In this document: positions 1 to 8,097 of the stretch, one piece after another
Layout of the letters: every line of letters starts with the position of its first letter
Numbering within the stretch: the stretch's first letter is position 1
Source: an uncultured Celeribacter sp.
GTDB lineage: Bacteria; Pseudomonadota; Alphaproteobacteria; Rhodobacterales; Rhodobacteraceae
Length of the DNA stretch: 64,000 nucleotides
Assembly: GCF_963675965.1 (NCBI RefSeq)
Contig: NZ_OY780935.1
Location: 3,460,501-3,524,500, forward strand
Direction of reading: 5' to 3'
Made by a program: the position numbers and the translations under genes
Notes under the pieces: generated by a model
Databases searched by the model: none
Seen by the model: the letters and a program-made list of their open reading frames with translations, nothing else
Told to the model about the DNA's origin: nothing

Positions 1-238
1 TGAACCGTGCTCCGGCATGGCGCGCCAGTCGCAGCAGGTCGATTTCCAATGCGCTGCGCGGGTAATGGCCCGCGACAAACCCCGGCAGCATGCCGGAATA
101 GGCGGCGATGGAGCCGGGGTTGATCAGCGTGAGGCGCACGCCGGGCAGGGGCGTCATCCCCCAGCGCTTGAGGATCAGCGCATGGCTGTGTCCGCCGCCG
201 ATCAAAACGAGGTCTCGGGTGAGGGGAAAATCCTGCAT
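1..238 (-). CDS. SelD-type fusion protein, N-terminal oxidoreductase part (partial)
   Basis: Read on the minus strand from an ATG at 238, this gives 79 codons and runs off the window. The N-terminus has a dinucleotide-binding start (LVLIGGGHSHALIL) followed by a pyridine-nucleotide-disulfide oxidoreductase-like stretch. From memory, Rhodobacterales carry a long protein with such an N-terminus fused to selenide, water dikinase (SelD), which makes selenophosphate for selenocysteine and selenouridine. Only the FAD/NAD-binding start is visible here, so the SelD half is inference. A stand-alone NADH dehydrogenase-like flavoprotein is the alternative. Confidence 0.55.
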   Translation of the reverse strand, partial: MQDFPLTRDLVLIGGGHSHALILKRWGMTPLPGVRLTLINPGSIAAYSGMLPGFVAGHYPRSALEIDLLRLARHAGARF

Positions 239-387
239 GATCAGAATCCGGTCTCTGACGGGGCCTCATGGCCCGATCTTTAAGCAAAATCTGACGGGTT
301 CAAAGGCCTTTGGCAAGGGCGCTGGACCTTGCTGACACATCGTGACACCATGGAAATAGTCAAATTGAGTAAGCAGATAGTTCCACA

Positions 388-1647
388 ATGCCCCAGACCG
401 ACACGCCCAGCCTGAAAACGACCGATTTCGACACGATGCGCGCGGACGCGATGCGCATCTTTCAGCGAGGGGTGGATGCGGCAGATCCGGGGCATGCGGT
501 GGAAGAGGCCCTGAAGGGGCGCAGCTTCACCGCGCCTTTGATCATCGCCGTCGGCAAGGCGGCGCGCACTATGGCCGAGGCGGCAATGCGTCATGTGTTC
601 GCAGATACGGTGATCGTGGTCACCAATTACGAAAACGCTCGCCCGCTGGACGGGGCAGAGGTCCGTGCGGCGGGCCATCCCGTGCCTGATGCTGAGGGCG
701 CGCGGGCGGCCCTGCGTATCGAAGAGGCCTTGGCCCATGCCAAGGGTGATGTGATCGCGCTGATTTCCGGGGGCGGCTCAGCGCTTTTGCCTGCGCCGCC
801 GGTGGGGATCAGCCTTGAGGATAAGGCCGAGGTTAATCGCCTGTTGCTGGCCTCAGGGGCGGATATCGTGACGATGAACCTCGTGCGCCAGCAATTATCG
901 CGGCTGAAAGGTGGTGGATTGTTGCGCGCAGCAGCCCCGTCCAAAGTGACCGCATTGTTGCTGTCGGATGTGGTGTCGGACGATTTGCGTGCGATTGCCT
1001 CGGGGCCGACGGTGTCCCCGATCGGGACACGGGAAGACGCCGCACAGGTGCTGCAGGATCTGGGTATCTGGGAAAAGCTGCCGCATTCTGTGTCTGCGTT
1101 TCTGGCCCGCCCGCAACCGGATCTGGGGCCTTTGCCCGAGGCCGAAGTCGATCTGATCGGGTCGAACAAGATTTCTGTAGCGGCAATGGCCCGTGCGGCC
1201 GGGGGCGGGGCGGCCGATGGCGTGCATGTCTTCCCCATTCCGCTTGAGGGGGATGTGGTCGAGGCCGCGCGCACCATCGTGGAAAGCGCGAAGGGACCCG
1301 GCATCTACCTGTTCGGCGGTGAGACCACGGTCAAGCTGCAAGGCGATGGCATGGGCGGGCGCAATCAGGAACTTGCCCTGCGTGTGGCGCTGTTGGCGGC
1401 AGAGCGCGGACTGAGTGACTATGTCTTTTTGTCCGGGGGCACCGATGGGCGTGACGGGCCGACGGATGCCGCCGGTGGTCTGGTCGATCCGGGCACTCTG
1501 GAGCGGATGCGGGCCGTGGGGCTTGATCCGCTGGAAGTCCTCAAGCGCAATGACAGCTATCATGGGCTGCAAGCAGCAGGCGATCTGCTGCAGATTGGAG
1601 CGACGGGGACGAATGTGGCCGACCTTCAGGTTTTGATTGTGCGCTGA
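388..1647 (+). CDS. Glycerate 2-kinase, MOFRL family (TtuD/GckA type)
   Basis: A protein of 419 residues, the usual length for the DUF4147 + MOFRL glycerate kinase family. It phosphorylates D-glycerate to 2-phosphoglycerate at the end of the serine cycle, glyoxylate or tartrate routes. Visible family marks are the glycine-rich ALISGGGSALLP around residue 130, the basic RQQLSRLKGGG segment, and a C-terminal GRNQELALR followed by SGGTDGRDGPTDAAGG. Older annotation calls relatives hydroxypyruvate reductase. It stands alone between the leftward SelD-type gene and the convergent soxT, with no operon partner. Cytosolic, no signal peptide. Confidence 0.88.
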   Translation: MPQTDTPSLKTTDFDTMRADAMRIFQRGVDAADPGHAVEEALKGRSFTAPLIIAVGKAARTMAEAAMRHVFADTVIVVTNYENARPLDGAEVRAAGHPVPDAEGARAALRIEEALAHAKGDVIALISGGGSALLPAPPVGISLEDKAEVNRLLLASGADIVTMNLVRQQLSRLKGGGLLRAAAPSKVTALLLSDVVSDDLRAIASGPTVSPIGTREDAAQVLQDLGIWEKLPHSVSAFLARPQPDLGPLPEAEVDLIGSNKISVAAMARAAGGGAADGVHVFPIPLEGDVVEAARTIVESAKGPGIYLFGGETTVKLQGDGMGGRNQELALRVALLAAERGLSDYVFLSGGTDGRDGPTDAAGGLVDPGTLERMRAVGLDPLEVLKRNDSYHGLQAAGDLLQIGATGTNVADLQVLIVR

Positions 1648-1667
1648 TTGTTTCTGACATCAGAGTC

Positions 1668-2711
1668 TTATCTGGCGAAGTTGAACCCGTATATGAGCTG
1701 TCGCAGCCCCAGTGCTGCGCCAGCGATAATGGCTGCGACGGTCAGCGGCGCCGAGAAGGCCAGCACCGAAAAGGCCGACAGCCCTTGTCCGACAGTGCAG
1801 CCGAAGCCGACCACAGCGCCCACGCCCATCAACGCGGCACCGGCAATTTGGCGTTTGAGTTCGCGCGGATCTTCGCAGGCTTCCCAGCGAAAATGCCCCT
1901 TGATCCACGATCCCATTGCCGCCCCGATCAACACGCCAAGTACCGATCCGGCGCCGAAATTGGGTGTCGTGGCCGAAGAGGTCATGAGAAAGAACAGCGT
2001 GTCGCCGATCGGAGCGGCAAAGCTGTGCGAGGACAGAGGGGCCGCGCCCATGCTGTGCCAAGCGATCCAGGCGGTTCCCGCCCAGCCGGAGACCACGGCA
2101 AGCCCGACTGCCGCTCCCCAAAAGATCAAACGGTGTTGCTGACGAAATCCGCGCGCTGAGAGCGCGGCGAGCAAGAGGACGCCACCTGCCGTAATCCCCG
2201 TGGCGCCAGCGGGCAGACCAAGGGTCTGTGCGAGCCCCGGTAGCGGACCGGTGGCCGGTTCCGGCGGGAATAGGGCGACCCGCCATGCGGCCAGCGGGCC
2301 GTTCAATGTGATATAGGTTGTCATCCCCATCACCAGCACGATGACGAAGTTGCGCAGGTCGCCGCCCCCCAGACGCGCCAGAGCACCAAAACCGCAATTA
2401 CCCGCCAATGCCATGCCGTAGCCGAACATCAGCCCGCCAGCGATGGAGGCCAGCGGATACCAGCGCAGGGCCAGATAGGGGGTCTCTTCGGGGGTCAAAA
2501 CTCCCAGCATCATCAGGGCGGAACTGCCCATGAGGGCGACGGCGAGGGCCACGCCCCATTGTCGTGCCCGATCGGTGCTGCCCTGATAGAGGGCGTCTTC
2601 AATGGCTCCCATGGAACAAAAGCGGCCAAGCCGGGCCGCAAGACCCAGAACCACTCCACCACACAAGCCAATCAGGGCGGCCAAGCCCCCCGGCGTCAAA
2701 ATGTCCAGCAT
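1668..2711 (-). CDS. soxT: SoxT-like YeeE/YedE family sulfur-compound transporter
   Basis: A very hydrophobic protein of 347 residues with about nine to ten predicted membrane segments. It shows the YeeE/YedE signatures GNCGFGALARLGGGDLRN and, near the C-terminus, VGFGCTVGQGLSA, each with the cysteine typical of thiosulfate/sulfur transporters such as TsuA. It starts at 2711 behind GGGAGGAGAC. It is the last gene of the leftward soxS-HbpS-soxR-soxT group, matching the place of SoxT in other alphaproteobacterial sox clusters. Likely role: moving thiosulfate or another reduced sulfur species, or signalling its presence to SoxR. The substrate is not shown by the sequence. Confidence 0.8.
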   Translation of the reverse strand: MLDILTPGGLAALIGLCGGVVLGLAARLGRFCSMGAIEDALYQGSTDRARQWGVALAVALMGSSALMMLGVLTPEETPYLALRWYPLASIAGGLMFGYGMALAGNCGFGALARLGGGDLRNFVIVLVMGMTTYITLNGPLAAWRVALFPPEPATGPLPGLAQTLGLPAGATGITAGGVLLLAALSARGFRQQHRLIFWGAAVGLAVVSGWAGTAWIAWHSMGAAPLSSHSFAAPIGDTLFFLMTSSATTPNFGAGSVLGVLIGAAMGSWIKGHFRWEACEDPRELKRQIAGAALMGVGAVVGFGCTVGQGLSAFSVLAFSAPLTVAAIIAGAALGLRQLIYGFNFAR

Positions 2712-2756
2712 GTCTCCTCCCTTGAGCGGGAACCGCGCGTGCGTCTGAGGCGCGGG

Positions 2757-3119
2757 TTACGCGGGTCCCTGATCCACCGAACAGAACATGTCGTAGATCA
2801 CTTCAAGGATGCGTTTGGGACGGTCATCCGTCAAGGAGTAGTAAATCGCCTTGCCATCCCGGCGCGGTGTGACCAGTCCTTCGAGCCGCAGGCGCGCCAG
2901 TTGCTGGCTGACAGCGGCCTGGCGCGCGGAGAGAAGTTCCTCCAGCTCGGTCACGGATTTCTCGCCGGTCACCAGATGGCACAGGATCATCAGTCGGCCT
3001 TCATGAGACAGGGCTTTCAGCAACTGCGACGCGTCGCAGGCGCTGGCCATCATGGCGTCCATGTCGTCTTCGGACATGTTCTCTTTGAATGTCGGCAGCG
3101 GCGAATTCACGTTGTCCAC
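2757..3119 (-). CDS. soxR: SoxR, ArsR-family repressor of sox genes
   Basis: A 120-residue winged-helix protein of the ArsR/SmtB family: ALSHEGRLMILCHLVTGEKSVTELEELLSARQAAVSQQLARLRLEGLV is the DNA-binding helix-turn-helix. Start chosen is GTG at 3119, with AAGGA eight bases upstream. It lies 12 bases after the HbpS-like gene. In studied sox clusters SoxR represses the structural genes and is released when reduced sulfur arrives, through a pair of cysteines. Here C47 (ILCHL) and C112 (MFCSV) are candidates by position. A 17-bp motif in four sox promoter gaps is proposed as its operator. Confidence 0.88.
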   Translation of the reverse strand: MDNVNSPLPTFKENMSEDDMDAMMASACDASQLLKALSHEGRLMILCHLVTGEKSVTELEELLSARQAAVSQQLARLRLEGLVTPRRDGKAIYYSLTDDRPKRILEVIYDMFCSVDQGPA

Positions 3120-3131
3120 CTCGGTTGTCCT

Positions 3132-3647
3132 TCAGAAAGCGATGTCGTCCATAATGGCGTCGATGCCTGCCTGTGCGCAGTCTGCATCCAGATCGGGGCC
3201 AGGCGCGCCGGAGACACCGATGCCCGCCACTATAGACCCTGCTGCTTCAATCACAAGTCCACCTCCAAGGGCAAGCGGTTCGCTGAGTTCACGAATGCCG
3301 GCGCTGATTTCGCCGGGGGCGGTTTGTTCGCCCAAAGACAGTGTATCGGTGCGGAATGAAACGGCAGTCCAGGCTTTACGGCGCGCGGTTTCAAAGACGT
3401 GCAGACCGGCATAGCGGTCGCGGATATAGGCCTGTGGCAGGCCGAAGCGATCGACCACCATGACCCCGACCTGATAGCCTGCGGCTCTACAGTTTTCCAT
3501 CGCGGCCATTGCGGCGGTCTGGGCGATTTCTGGCTTGAGAACCTTGAAGCTGACAAAGGCATCGTCGCTGTCCTGGGCCGTGGCCGGGACCAAAGCTGGC
3601 GTCGCCAGGGCGCAGGCAAATGCTAGCGCAAACATATGATTTTTCAT
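3132..3647 (-). CDS. Secreted GlcG/HbpS-family (DUF336) haem-binding-like protein
   Basis: 171 residues beginning with a clear Sec signal peptide (MKNHMFALAFACALATPALVPATAQ), then a GlcG/HbpS domain with family motifs QVGVMVVDRFGLPQAYIRD and ALGGGLVIEAAGSIVAGIGVSGA. HbpS-type proteins bind haem or corrinoids and can act as redox sensors; GlcG relatives have no settled function. The gene sits between soxS and soxR with gaps of 2 and 12 bases, so it is co-transcribed with the regulator genes. A periplasmic partner or sensor for the Sox system is inference from position only. Confidence 0.75.
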   Translation of the reverse strand: MKNHMFALAFACALATPALVPATAQDSDDAFVSFKVLKPEIAQTAAMAAMENCRAAGYQVGVMVVDRFGLPQAYIRDRYAGLHVFETARRKAWTAVSFRTDTLSLGEQTAPGEISAGIRELSEPLALGGGLVIEAAGSIVAGIGVSGAPGPDLDADCAQAGIDAIMDDIAF

Positions 3648-3649
3648 AA

Positions 3650-4090
3650 CTATCCTCCCGAGTGTGTGGTGCCGCCTTGCGGGGCGGCGGTGCTGTCCGG
3701 GGCCTCCAGAACAAAACTGCTGTGGTCACGCAGGATGACGCTCAGCATGGCCCAGAACATTTCATCCCCCGCGTAGCCTTCGATCCGCGCCAGTTCCTTT
3801 CCGTCCTCCACGAAAAGAAATGTCGGTGTAAAGATCAGCGGTCCGGCGAGGCTCAGATCGCGGGGCAGGGGGCTGTGCAGATCGATCCGGCGCAGGGGGG
3901 CAAATTGCCCTTCGGGCGTCTTGGGATAGATCGGCGCAATTTCCGCATTCCAGCGCGCGCAGTAGGCGCATCCCTGTTGCTCGACCATCACAAGCTCGCT
4001 GGCGAGACCGGGAAGAATCAGGCCCATCAAGGCGATGAGCGCGGCGATGAAACGTGTCAACATGAGCTGTCCGATTGACGGGTGCGACAT
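3650..4090 (-). CDS. soxS: SoxS, periplasmic thioredoxin-like protein
   Basis: A 146-residue thioredoxin-like protein with an N-terminal hydrophobic segment (residues 12-30, signal peptide) and a CAYC redox motif at C41-C44, followed by the FTPTFLFVEDG cis-Pro strand. SoxS keeps the SoxY carrier cysteine reduced and reactivates SoxYZ in the periplasm. Start taken at 4090, because AGG lies seven bases upstream; an internal ATG at 4063 would also leave an intact signal peptide. It is the first gene of the leftward soxS-HbpS-soxR-soxT group, divergent from soxV. Confidence 0.82.
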   Translation of the reverse strand: MSHPSIGQLMLTRFIAALIALMGLILPGLASELVMVEQQGCAYCARWNAEIAPIYPKTPEGQFAPLRRIDLHSPLPRDLSLAGPLIFTPTFLFVEDGKELARIEGYAGDEMFWAMLSVILRDHSSFVLEAPDSTAAPQGGTTHSGG

Positions 4091-4099
4091 AATCAACCT

Positions 4100-4116
4100 A
4101 ATTTGAATGTGTGAAT
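4100..4116 (+). promoter_or_regulatory. Candidate SoxR operator in the soxS/soxV divergent promoter
   Basis: AATTTGAATGTGTGAAT lies in the 86-base gap between the divergent soxS and soxV starts. Fourteen of 17 positions match the element before soxX (5630-5646), and a close version recurs before soxC (9845-9861). Recurrence only at sox promoters, and a nearby ArsR-type SoxR gene, suggest an operator. Binding itself is inference. Confidence 0.55.
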
Positions 4117-4176
4117 GACACAAGCCGCAGTCACGCTGCGGTGCGGAGGGGAGAGCCTCCGCAATGGGAGGAACAG

Positions 4177-4932
4177 ATGCTTGATGTCACTTTTATCTCC
4201 GCCCTTCTGGGTGGGCTCGTGGTGTTTTTTTCGCCATGTATTTTGCCGATCGTTCCCTTTTATCTAAGTTACATGGCCGGAACGTCCATGGGGGAGATCA
4301 ATGAGGCGGGCGAATTGGCGCCGGGCGTGCGACGACGCGCAGTAATGTCCTCGATCCTGTTTTCGCTGGGTATCATTACGGTGTTCGTGTTGCTGGGCGC
4401 TGCGGCTTTTTCCGTGTCGCAGGCTTTTCGCAGTCACCAGGACTGGTTCCGGATCGGCAGTGCCGTTTTGGTTCTGATTCTCGGCCTGCATTTTTTGGGC
4501 GTCTTTCGCCTCGGCTTTCTCGATCGCCAGTTTCAGGTTCAGGCGGGCGACACGAAGAACATGACGCTCTGGTCGTCCTATCTTGTCGGCCTGGCCTTTG
4601 CGGCGGGCTGGACGCCCTGTGTGGGCGGCGTGCTGGTCGGGGTGATGATGATGGCCTCGAATGAGGCCACCGCCACGCGCGGGCTGCTTTTGATGCTGGT
4701 ATTCGGGGTCGGGATGACCGCGCCCTTTGTTATCGCGGCCTTTTTCATCAAGCCGTTCCTGCGCTTTGTCGCAAAATTCCGCCGCCATCTGCCGAAAGTT
4801 GAAAAGGTGATGGGGTTGTTTCTGATCCTGTTCGCGATTCTGATCGTCACCAACTCGGTGAATGTGATCGCTGCATGGATGCTGGAAGCGTTTCCGGGGT
4901 TTGCCAAAATCGGATCGCAGGGCAGCTTGTAA
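4177..4932 (+). CDS. soxV: SoxV, CcdA-type membrane thiol-electron carrier
   Basis: 251 residues with about six membrane spans and the CcdA/DsbD-type cysteines C21 (SPCILPIVPFYLSYM) and C148 (GWTPCVGG), which pass electrons from cytoplasmic thioredoxin to the periplasm. It feeds SoxW and SoxS, which maintain SoxYZ. The start at 4177 is preceded by GGGAGGAAC; ATGs further upstream lack this and would overlap the divergent promoter. First gene of the rightward soxVW unit, directly behind the candidate SoxR operator. Confidence 0.92.
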   Translation: MLDVTFISALLGGLVVFFSPCILPIVPFYLSYMAGTSMGEINEAGELAPGVRRRAVMSSILFSLGIITVFVLLGAAAFSVSQAFRSHQDWFRIGSAVLVLILGLHFLGVFRLGFLDRQFQVQAGDTKNMTLWSSYLVGLAFAAGWTPCVGGVLVGVMMMASNEATATRGLLLMLVFGVGMTAPFVIAAFFIKPFLRFVAKFRRHLPKVEKVMGLFLILFAILIVTNSVNVIAAWMLEAFPGFAKIGSQGSL

Positions 4933-4990
4933 ACGGAAGGAGACCCACGGACTTGGCCGTGGGTATGTTGGTCTTAAGGGAGGAAAAAAC

Positions 4991-5599
4991 ATGTTTCATT
5001 TGAACAGACGCTGGATGATGGCCGGTCTGACGGCGAGTTTCGCCGCCGGTCTGGCCGCTGCAGTTGGGGCGGTTGAATTGGGCGATGACGGTTTGCATAA
5101 GACATCGTGGCAACGCGAGACCTTCAAGGATTTGCGCGAAGATCTGGCCGAGGCCAATGCCGAGGGCAAGCGGCTGCTGGTCATGGTCGAGCAACGGGGC
5201 TGCATCTATTGCACCAAGATGCACGAAGAAGTTTACCCCGACCCAGAGATCACCCGAATGATCGAAGAGAACTTCTTTGTCATTCAGATCAACATGTTCG
5301 GGGACGTCGAGGTGACGGATTTCGATGGGGAGGTTCTGCCTGAAAAGGACATGGTGCAGAAATGGGGGGCGTTGTTCACGCCGACGAATCTGTATTTCCC
5401 CGAAGAGGTGCCCGAAGACGTCTCGGCCAAAGAGGCCGCCGTTGTTACTGTGCCGGGGGCTTTTGGCCGACTGACAACCTATAACATGATGCAATGGGTT
5501 CTGGATCACGGCTATGAAGGCGACGAGCCGTTTCAGAAATATCATGCGCGTCAGGTTGTGGCCCAGCAAGAGCAGGGCAAACTCGACGTGAGTGAATAA
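4991..5599 (+). CDS. soxW: SoxW, periplasmic thioredoxin
   Basis: 202 residues with an N-terminal signal segment (residues 1-27, with NRRWMMAG, possibly Tat-compatible) and a thioredoxin_7-like fold with CIYC at C71-C74. It takes electrons from SoxV in the periplasm. The start at 4991 follows GGGAGGAAAAAAC. It lies 58 bases after soxV and before the soxX promoter region, so soxVW is probably one transcript. Confidence 0.9.
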   Translation: MFHLNRRWMMAGLTASFAAGLAAAVGAVELGDDGLHKTSWQRETFKDLREDLAEANAEGKRLLVMVEQRGCIYCTKMHEEVYPDPEITRMIEENFFVIQINMFGDVEVTDFDGEVLPEKDMVQKWGALFTPTNLYFPEEVPEDVSAKEAAVVTVPGAFGRLTTYNMMQWVLDHGYEGDEPFQKYHARQVVAQQEQGKLDVSE

Positions 5600-5629
5600 G
5601 TGCATGCTGTGTCTGCGGAATTTTGCGAA

Positions 5630-5646
5630 AATTCGATTTTGTGAAT
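5630..5646 (+). promoter_or_regulatory. Candidate SoxR operator upstream of soxX
   Basis: AATTCGATTTTGTGAAT matches 14 of 17 positions of the soxS/soxV element. It overlaps a perfect inverted repeat at 5618-5634 (GAATTTT-gcg-AAAATTC). The pair lies in the 154-base gap between soxW and soxX, about 108 bases before the soxX start. Operator function is inference. Confidence 0.55.
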
Positions 5647-5753
5647 TTGTCCTTGCCCTGCGACACAATGGCGCGCTACGCTATGCACAAGACGCAATCC
5701 GGATATGCAGAAATGCACTGTTCGTATAAGAGTTCAGTCTTTAGGGAGGAGAC

Positions 5754-6227
5754 ATGAAACGCATCGCACCAATCTTTGTTGCGCTTGGCCTTGTGGCCGG
5801 TGCTGCAGGCGCCGAAATCTCGCCGGGCGATGTCCAGTTCGAGGAGGGCGCAGTCGCGCAATCCTTGACGGGCACGCCGGGGGATGCCGTGGAAGGGCGC
5901 CGGATCATGACCACCAAGTCCTTGGGCAACTGCGTGTCCTGCCACGCCGCCGACGCCTATGCCGACGTGCCGTTTCACGGAGAGGTCGGGCCTTGGCTCG
6001 ATGGGGCCGGTTCGCGCTGGAGTGAGGCGGAGCTGCGCGGTCTGGTGGTCAATGCCAAACACACCTTTGAGGGCACGGTGATGCCGGCCTTTTATAAGAC
6101 CTCCGGCTATATCCGCCCCGGCGATGCTTACACCGGCAAGGCTGCGCCTGCCGATTTGCCGCCGATCCTGTCTGCCCAGCAGATCGAGGATGTGGTCGCC
6201 TACCTGATGACGCTGAAAGACGAATGA
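5754..6227 (+). CDS. soxX: SoxX, monohaem cytochrome c of the SoxXA complex
   Basis: 157 residues: a signal peptide (1-20, ending AGA-E) and one haem motif, C60-V-S-C63-H64, with M110 (TVMPAF) as probable axial ligand. SoxX receives electrons while SoxA joins thiosulfate to the SoxY cysteine. AGGGAGGAGAC precedes the start. First gene of soxXYZA, with small gaps to soxY, soxZ and soxA, and a strong terminator after soxA. Confidence 0.95.
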   Translation: MKRIAPIFVALGLVAGAAGAEISPGDVQFEEGAVAQSLTGTPGDAVEGRRIMTTKSLGNCVSCHAADAYADVPFHGEVGPWLDGAGSRWSEAELRGLVVNAKHTFEGTVMPAFYKTSGYIRPGDAYTGKAAPADLPPILSAQQIEDVVAYLMTLKDE

Positions 6228-6288
6228 CTTCGTCGTGGTGCCCGTTCAACCTGTACACTCGGGCGCCTGTGAGAAAAGGAGCACTTTT

Positions 6289-6705
6289 ATGAACCTGACA
6301 CGACGTGACGCATTGGCGCTGGGCCTGGGGGCGACCGCCGCCTCGCTCTTGCCGTTTCGCGCCAGTGCCGCAGCCGATGATGCGATTGCCGCTTTCACGG
6401 GCGGGGCAGAGGCAGGCGAAGGGGATCTGACCCTGACCGCGCCGGAGATTGCCGAGAACGGCAACACGGTTCCGGTTTCGGTCGACGCCCCCGGCGCCGT
6501 GGCCGTCGCCCTGTTTGCGACCGGCAACCCGACCCCCGGTGTCGCCACTTTCACCTTTGGTCCGCTGGCAGGCAGCCAGTCGGCCTCCACCCGCATCCGT
6601 CTGGCCGGCACGCAAGATGTCGTGGCCGTCGCGAAAATGGCGGACGGCAGCTTCATCAAGGCATCTTCCGTGGTCAAGGTGACCATCGGCGGCTGCGGCG
6701 GCTGA
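6289..6705 (+). CDS. soxY: SoxY, sulfur-carrier subunit with C-terminal GGCGG
   Basis: 138 residues with a twin-arginine signal (R5-R6 in TRRDALALGLGATAASL) that exports the folded SoxYZ pair. The C-terminus is GGCGG; C136 on its flexible arm carries the sulfur intermediates between SoxXA, SoxB and SoxCD. The start at 6289 is behind AAAGGAGC. It sits 61 bases after soxX and 31 bases before soxZ. Confidence 0.95.
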   Translation: MNLTRRDALALGLGATAASLLPFRASAAADDAIAAFTGGAEAGEGDLTLTAPEIAENGNTVPVSVDAPGAVAVALFATGNPTPGVATFTFGPLAGSQSASTRIRLAGTQDVVAVAKMADGSFIKASSVVKVTIGGCGG

Positions 6706-6736
6706 TCGGTAACGGAATTTCAGGAGAGAAAACAAC

Positions 6737-7066
6737 ATGGCATCTGGTGTCAAACCCCGTGTGAAAGTTCCCAAATCCGCTGCGGCGGGGGAAACCATCA
6801 CCATCAAAACCCTGATCTCCCACAAAATGGAGTCGGGGCAGCGCAAAGACAGCGACGGCAACGTCATTCCGCGGTCGATCATCAACCGTTTCACCTGCGA
6901 ATTTAACGGTCAGTCGGTGATCGATGTGACCTTGGAGCCGGCGATTTCGACCAACCCGTATTTCGAATTCGATGCGGTTGTGCCGGAGGCCGGTGACTTC
7001 AAGTTCACCTGGTACGACGACGATGGCTCTGTCTATGAGGAAACCAAAGCCATCGCGCTTGCGTGA
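6737..7066 (+). CDS. soxZ: SoxZ, partner of SoxY
   Basis: 109 residues, the usual SoxZ length, an immunoglobulin-like beta protein without its own signal peptide, exported with SoxY. Family features are the start KPRVKVPKSAAAGETITIKTLISH and the C-terminal FKFTWYDDDGSVYEE. It presents the SoxY carrier arm to the enzymes. GGAGAG precedes the start. It is followed 64 bases later by soxA. Confidence 0.95.
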   Translation: MASGVKPRVKVPKSAAAGETITIKTLISHKMESGQRKDSDGNVIPRSIINRFTCEFNGQSVIDVTLEPAISTNPYFEFDAVVPEAGDFKFTWYDDDGSVYEETKAIALA

Positions 7067-7130
7067 CCAAGGTCCGCCGCGCCCCCGCCTAGAAGGGGCG
7101 CGACGGAAGACCCAGGGAGGAGAGAAACGC

Positions 7131-7985
7131 ATGAAGATCAAGACGAGCTTCACTTTGGTCACGGCGATGGCCATGTTGGCCGTGGCCGGACCGGCTGCAG
7201 CGGATGAGGATGCGGAACTGGTCATCAACGGTGAGATCGAAATCGTTACCAAGACCGAGGCCCCGGCCCATCTCGAAGACCACCTTGACGAGATCCTGTC
7301 AGGCTGGCGCTTCCGGTCCGATGAAACCCAGGCCATGGAAATGGACGACTTCGACAATCCGGGGATGCTCGGAGCGGAAGAGGGGCTGAGCCAGTTCAGC
7401 ACAGCCATGGGGTCAGAGGGCAAATCCTGCGCGGATTGTCACGACGGTCCGGAAAGCCTGTCGACCGTGCGTGCGACCTATCCCAAATGGAATGACGACG
7501 CCGGTGAGGTGCGCACCATCCAGATGCAGATCAACGACTGTCTGACCAATCAGATGGGTGCAGAGGCCGAGAAATACGACAGTACGAAGATGCTGAACTT
7601 CGAGGCGCTGCTGGCATCTGTGGCGCGTGGCACCCCGGTCAATGTTGCCATTGACGGCCCGGCGGCGGAGACCTGGGAAAAAGGGCGCGAGATGTATTAC
7701 ACGCGCTATGGGCAACTGGAGCTGTCCTGCGCCAACTGCCATGAACAGAACTACGGCAATATGATCCGCGCCGACCATCTGTCACAGGGGCAGGTGAACG
7801 GTTTCCCGACCTATCGTCTGAAAAATGCCAAGCTGAACGGCATCCACAGCCGCTTCAAGGGCTGCATTCGCGACACGCGCGCGGAAACCTTTGCCCCCGG
7901 TTCGCCGGAATTCGTTGCACTGGAACTCTATGTGGCATCGCGTGGCAACGGCCTGTCGGTCGAAGGCCCCTCGGTCCGCAACTGA
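7131..7985 (+). CDS. soxA: SoxA, dihaem cytochrome c, catalytic subunit of SoxXA
   Basis: 284 residues: signal peptide (1-24), two haem motifs (C100-A-D-C103-H104 and C200-A-N-C203-H204) and the catalytic haem-ligand cysteine C245 in FKGCIRDTRAE. This is the dihaem SoxA type, as in Paracoccus. It makes the SoxY-S-thiosulfonate. The start at 7131 is behind GGGAGGAGAG; upstream ATGs lie inside soxZ. The unit ends at a strong terminator. Confidence 0.95.
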   Translation: MKIKTSFTLVTAMAMLAVAGPAAADEDAELVINGEIEIVTKTEAPAHLEDHLDEILSGWRFRSDETQAMEMDDFDNPGMLGAEEGLSQFSTAMGSEGKSCADCHDGPESLSTVRATYPKWNDDAGEVRTIQMQINDCLTNQMGAEAEKYDSTKMLNFEALLASVARGTPVNVAIDGPAAETWEKGREMYYTRYGQLELSCANCHEQNYGNMIRADHLSQGQVNGFPTYRLKNAKLNGIHSRFKGCIRDTRAETFAPGSPEFVALELYVASRGNGLSVEGPSVRN

Positions 7986-7988
7986 TCC

Positions 7989-8025
7989 AAAAGGCCCCGA
8001 CAGCTGTGGCTGCGCGGGGCCTTTT
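7989..8025 (+). terminator. Terminator after soxA
   Basis: A perfect 10-bp stem (AAAAGGCCCC / GGGGCCTTTT) with a 17-base loop and a T-tract in its right arm, four bases after the soxA stop. It separates soxXYZA from soxB. Confidence 0.85.
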
Positions 8026-8030
8026 CATCT

Positions 8031-8047
8031 GAAAACATATTCAAAAT
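8031..8047 (-). promoter_or_regulatory. Weak candidate SoxR operator upstream of soxB
   Basis: On the minus strand the sequence ATTTTGAATATGTTTTC keeps the core TTTGAATxTGT of the other sox elements but only 11 of 17 positions. It lies 51 bases before the soxB start, between the soxA terminator and soxB. Confidence 0.3.
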
Positions 8048-8097
8048 TGCGCATGACTATCGCATAGGGCGAGGCGCATATACAGGGAGCAACCGGC

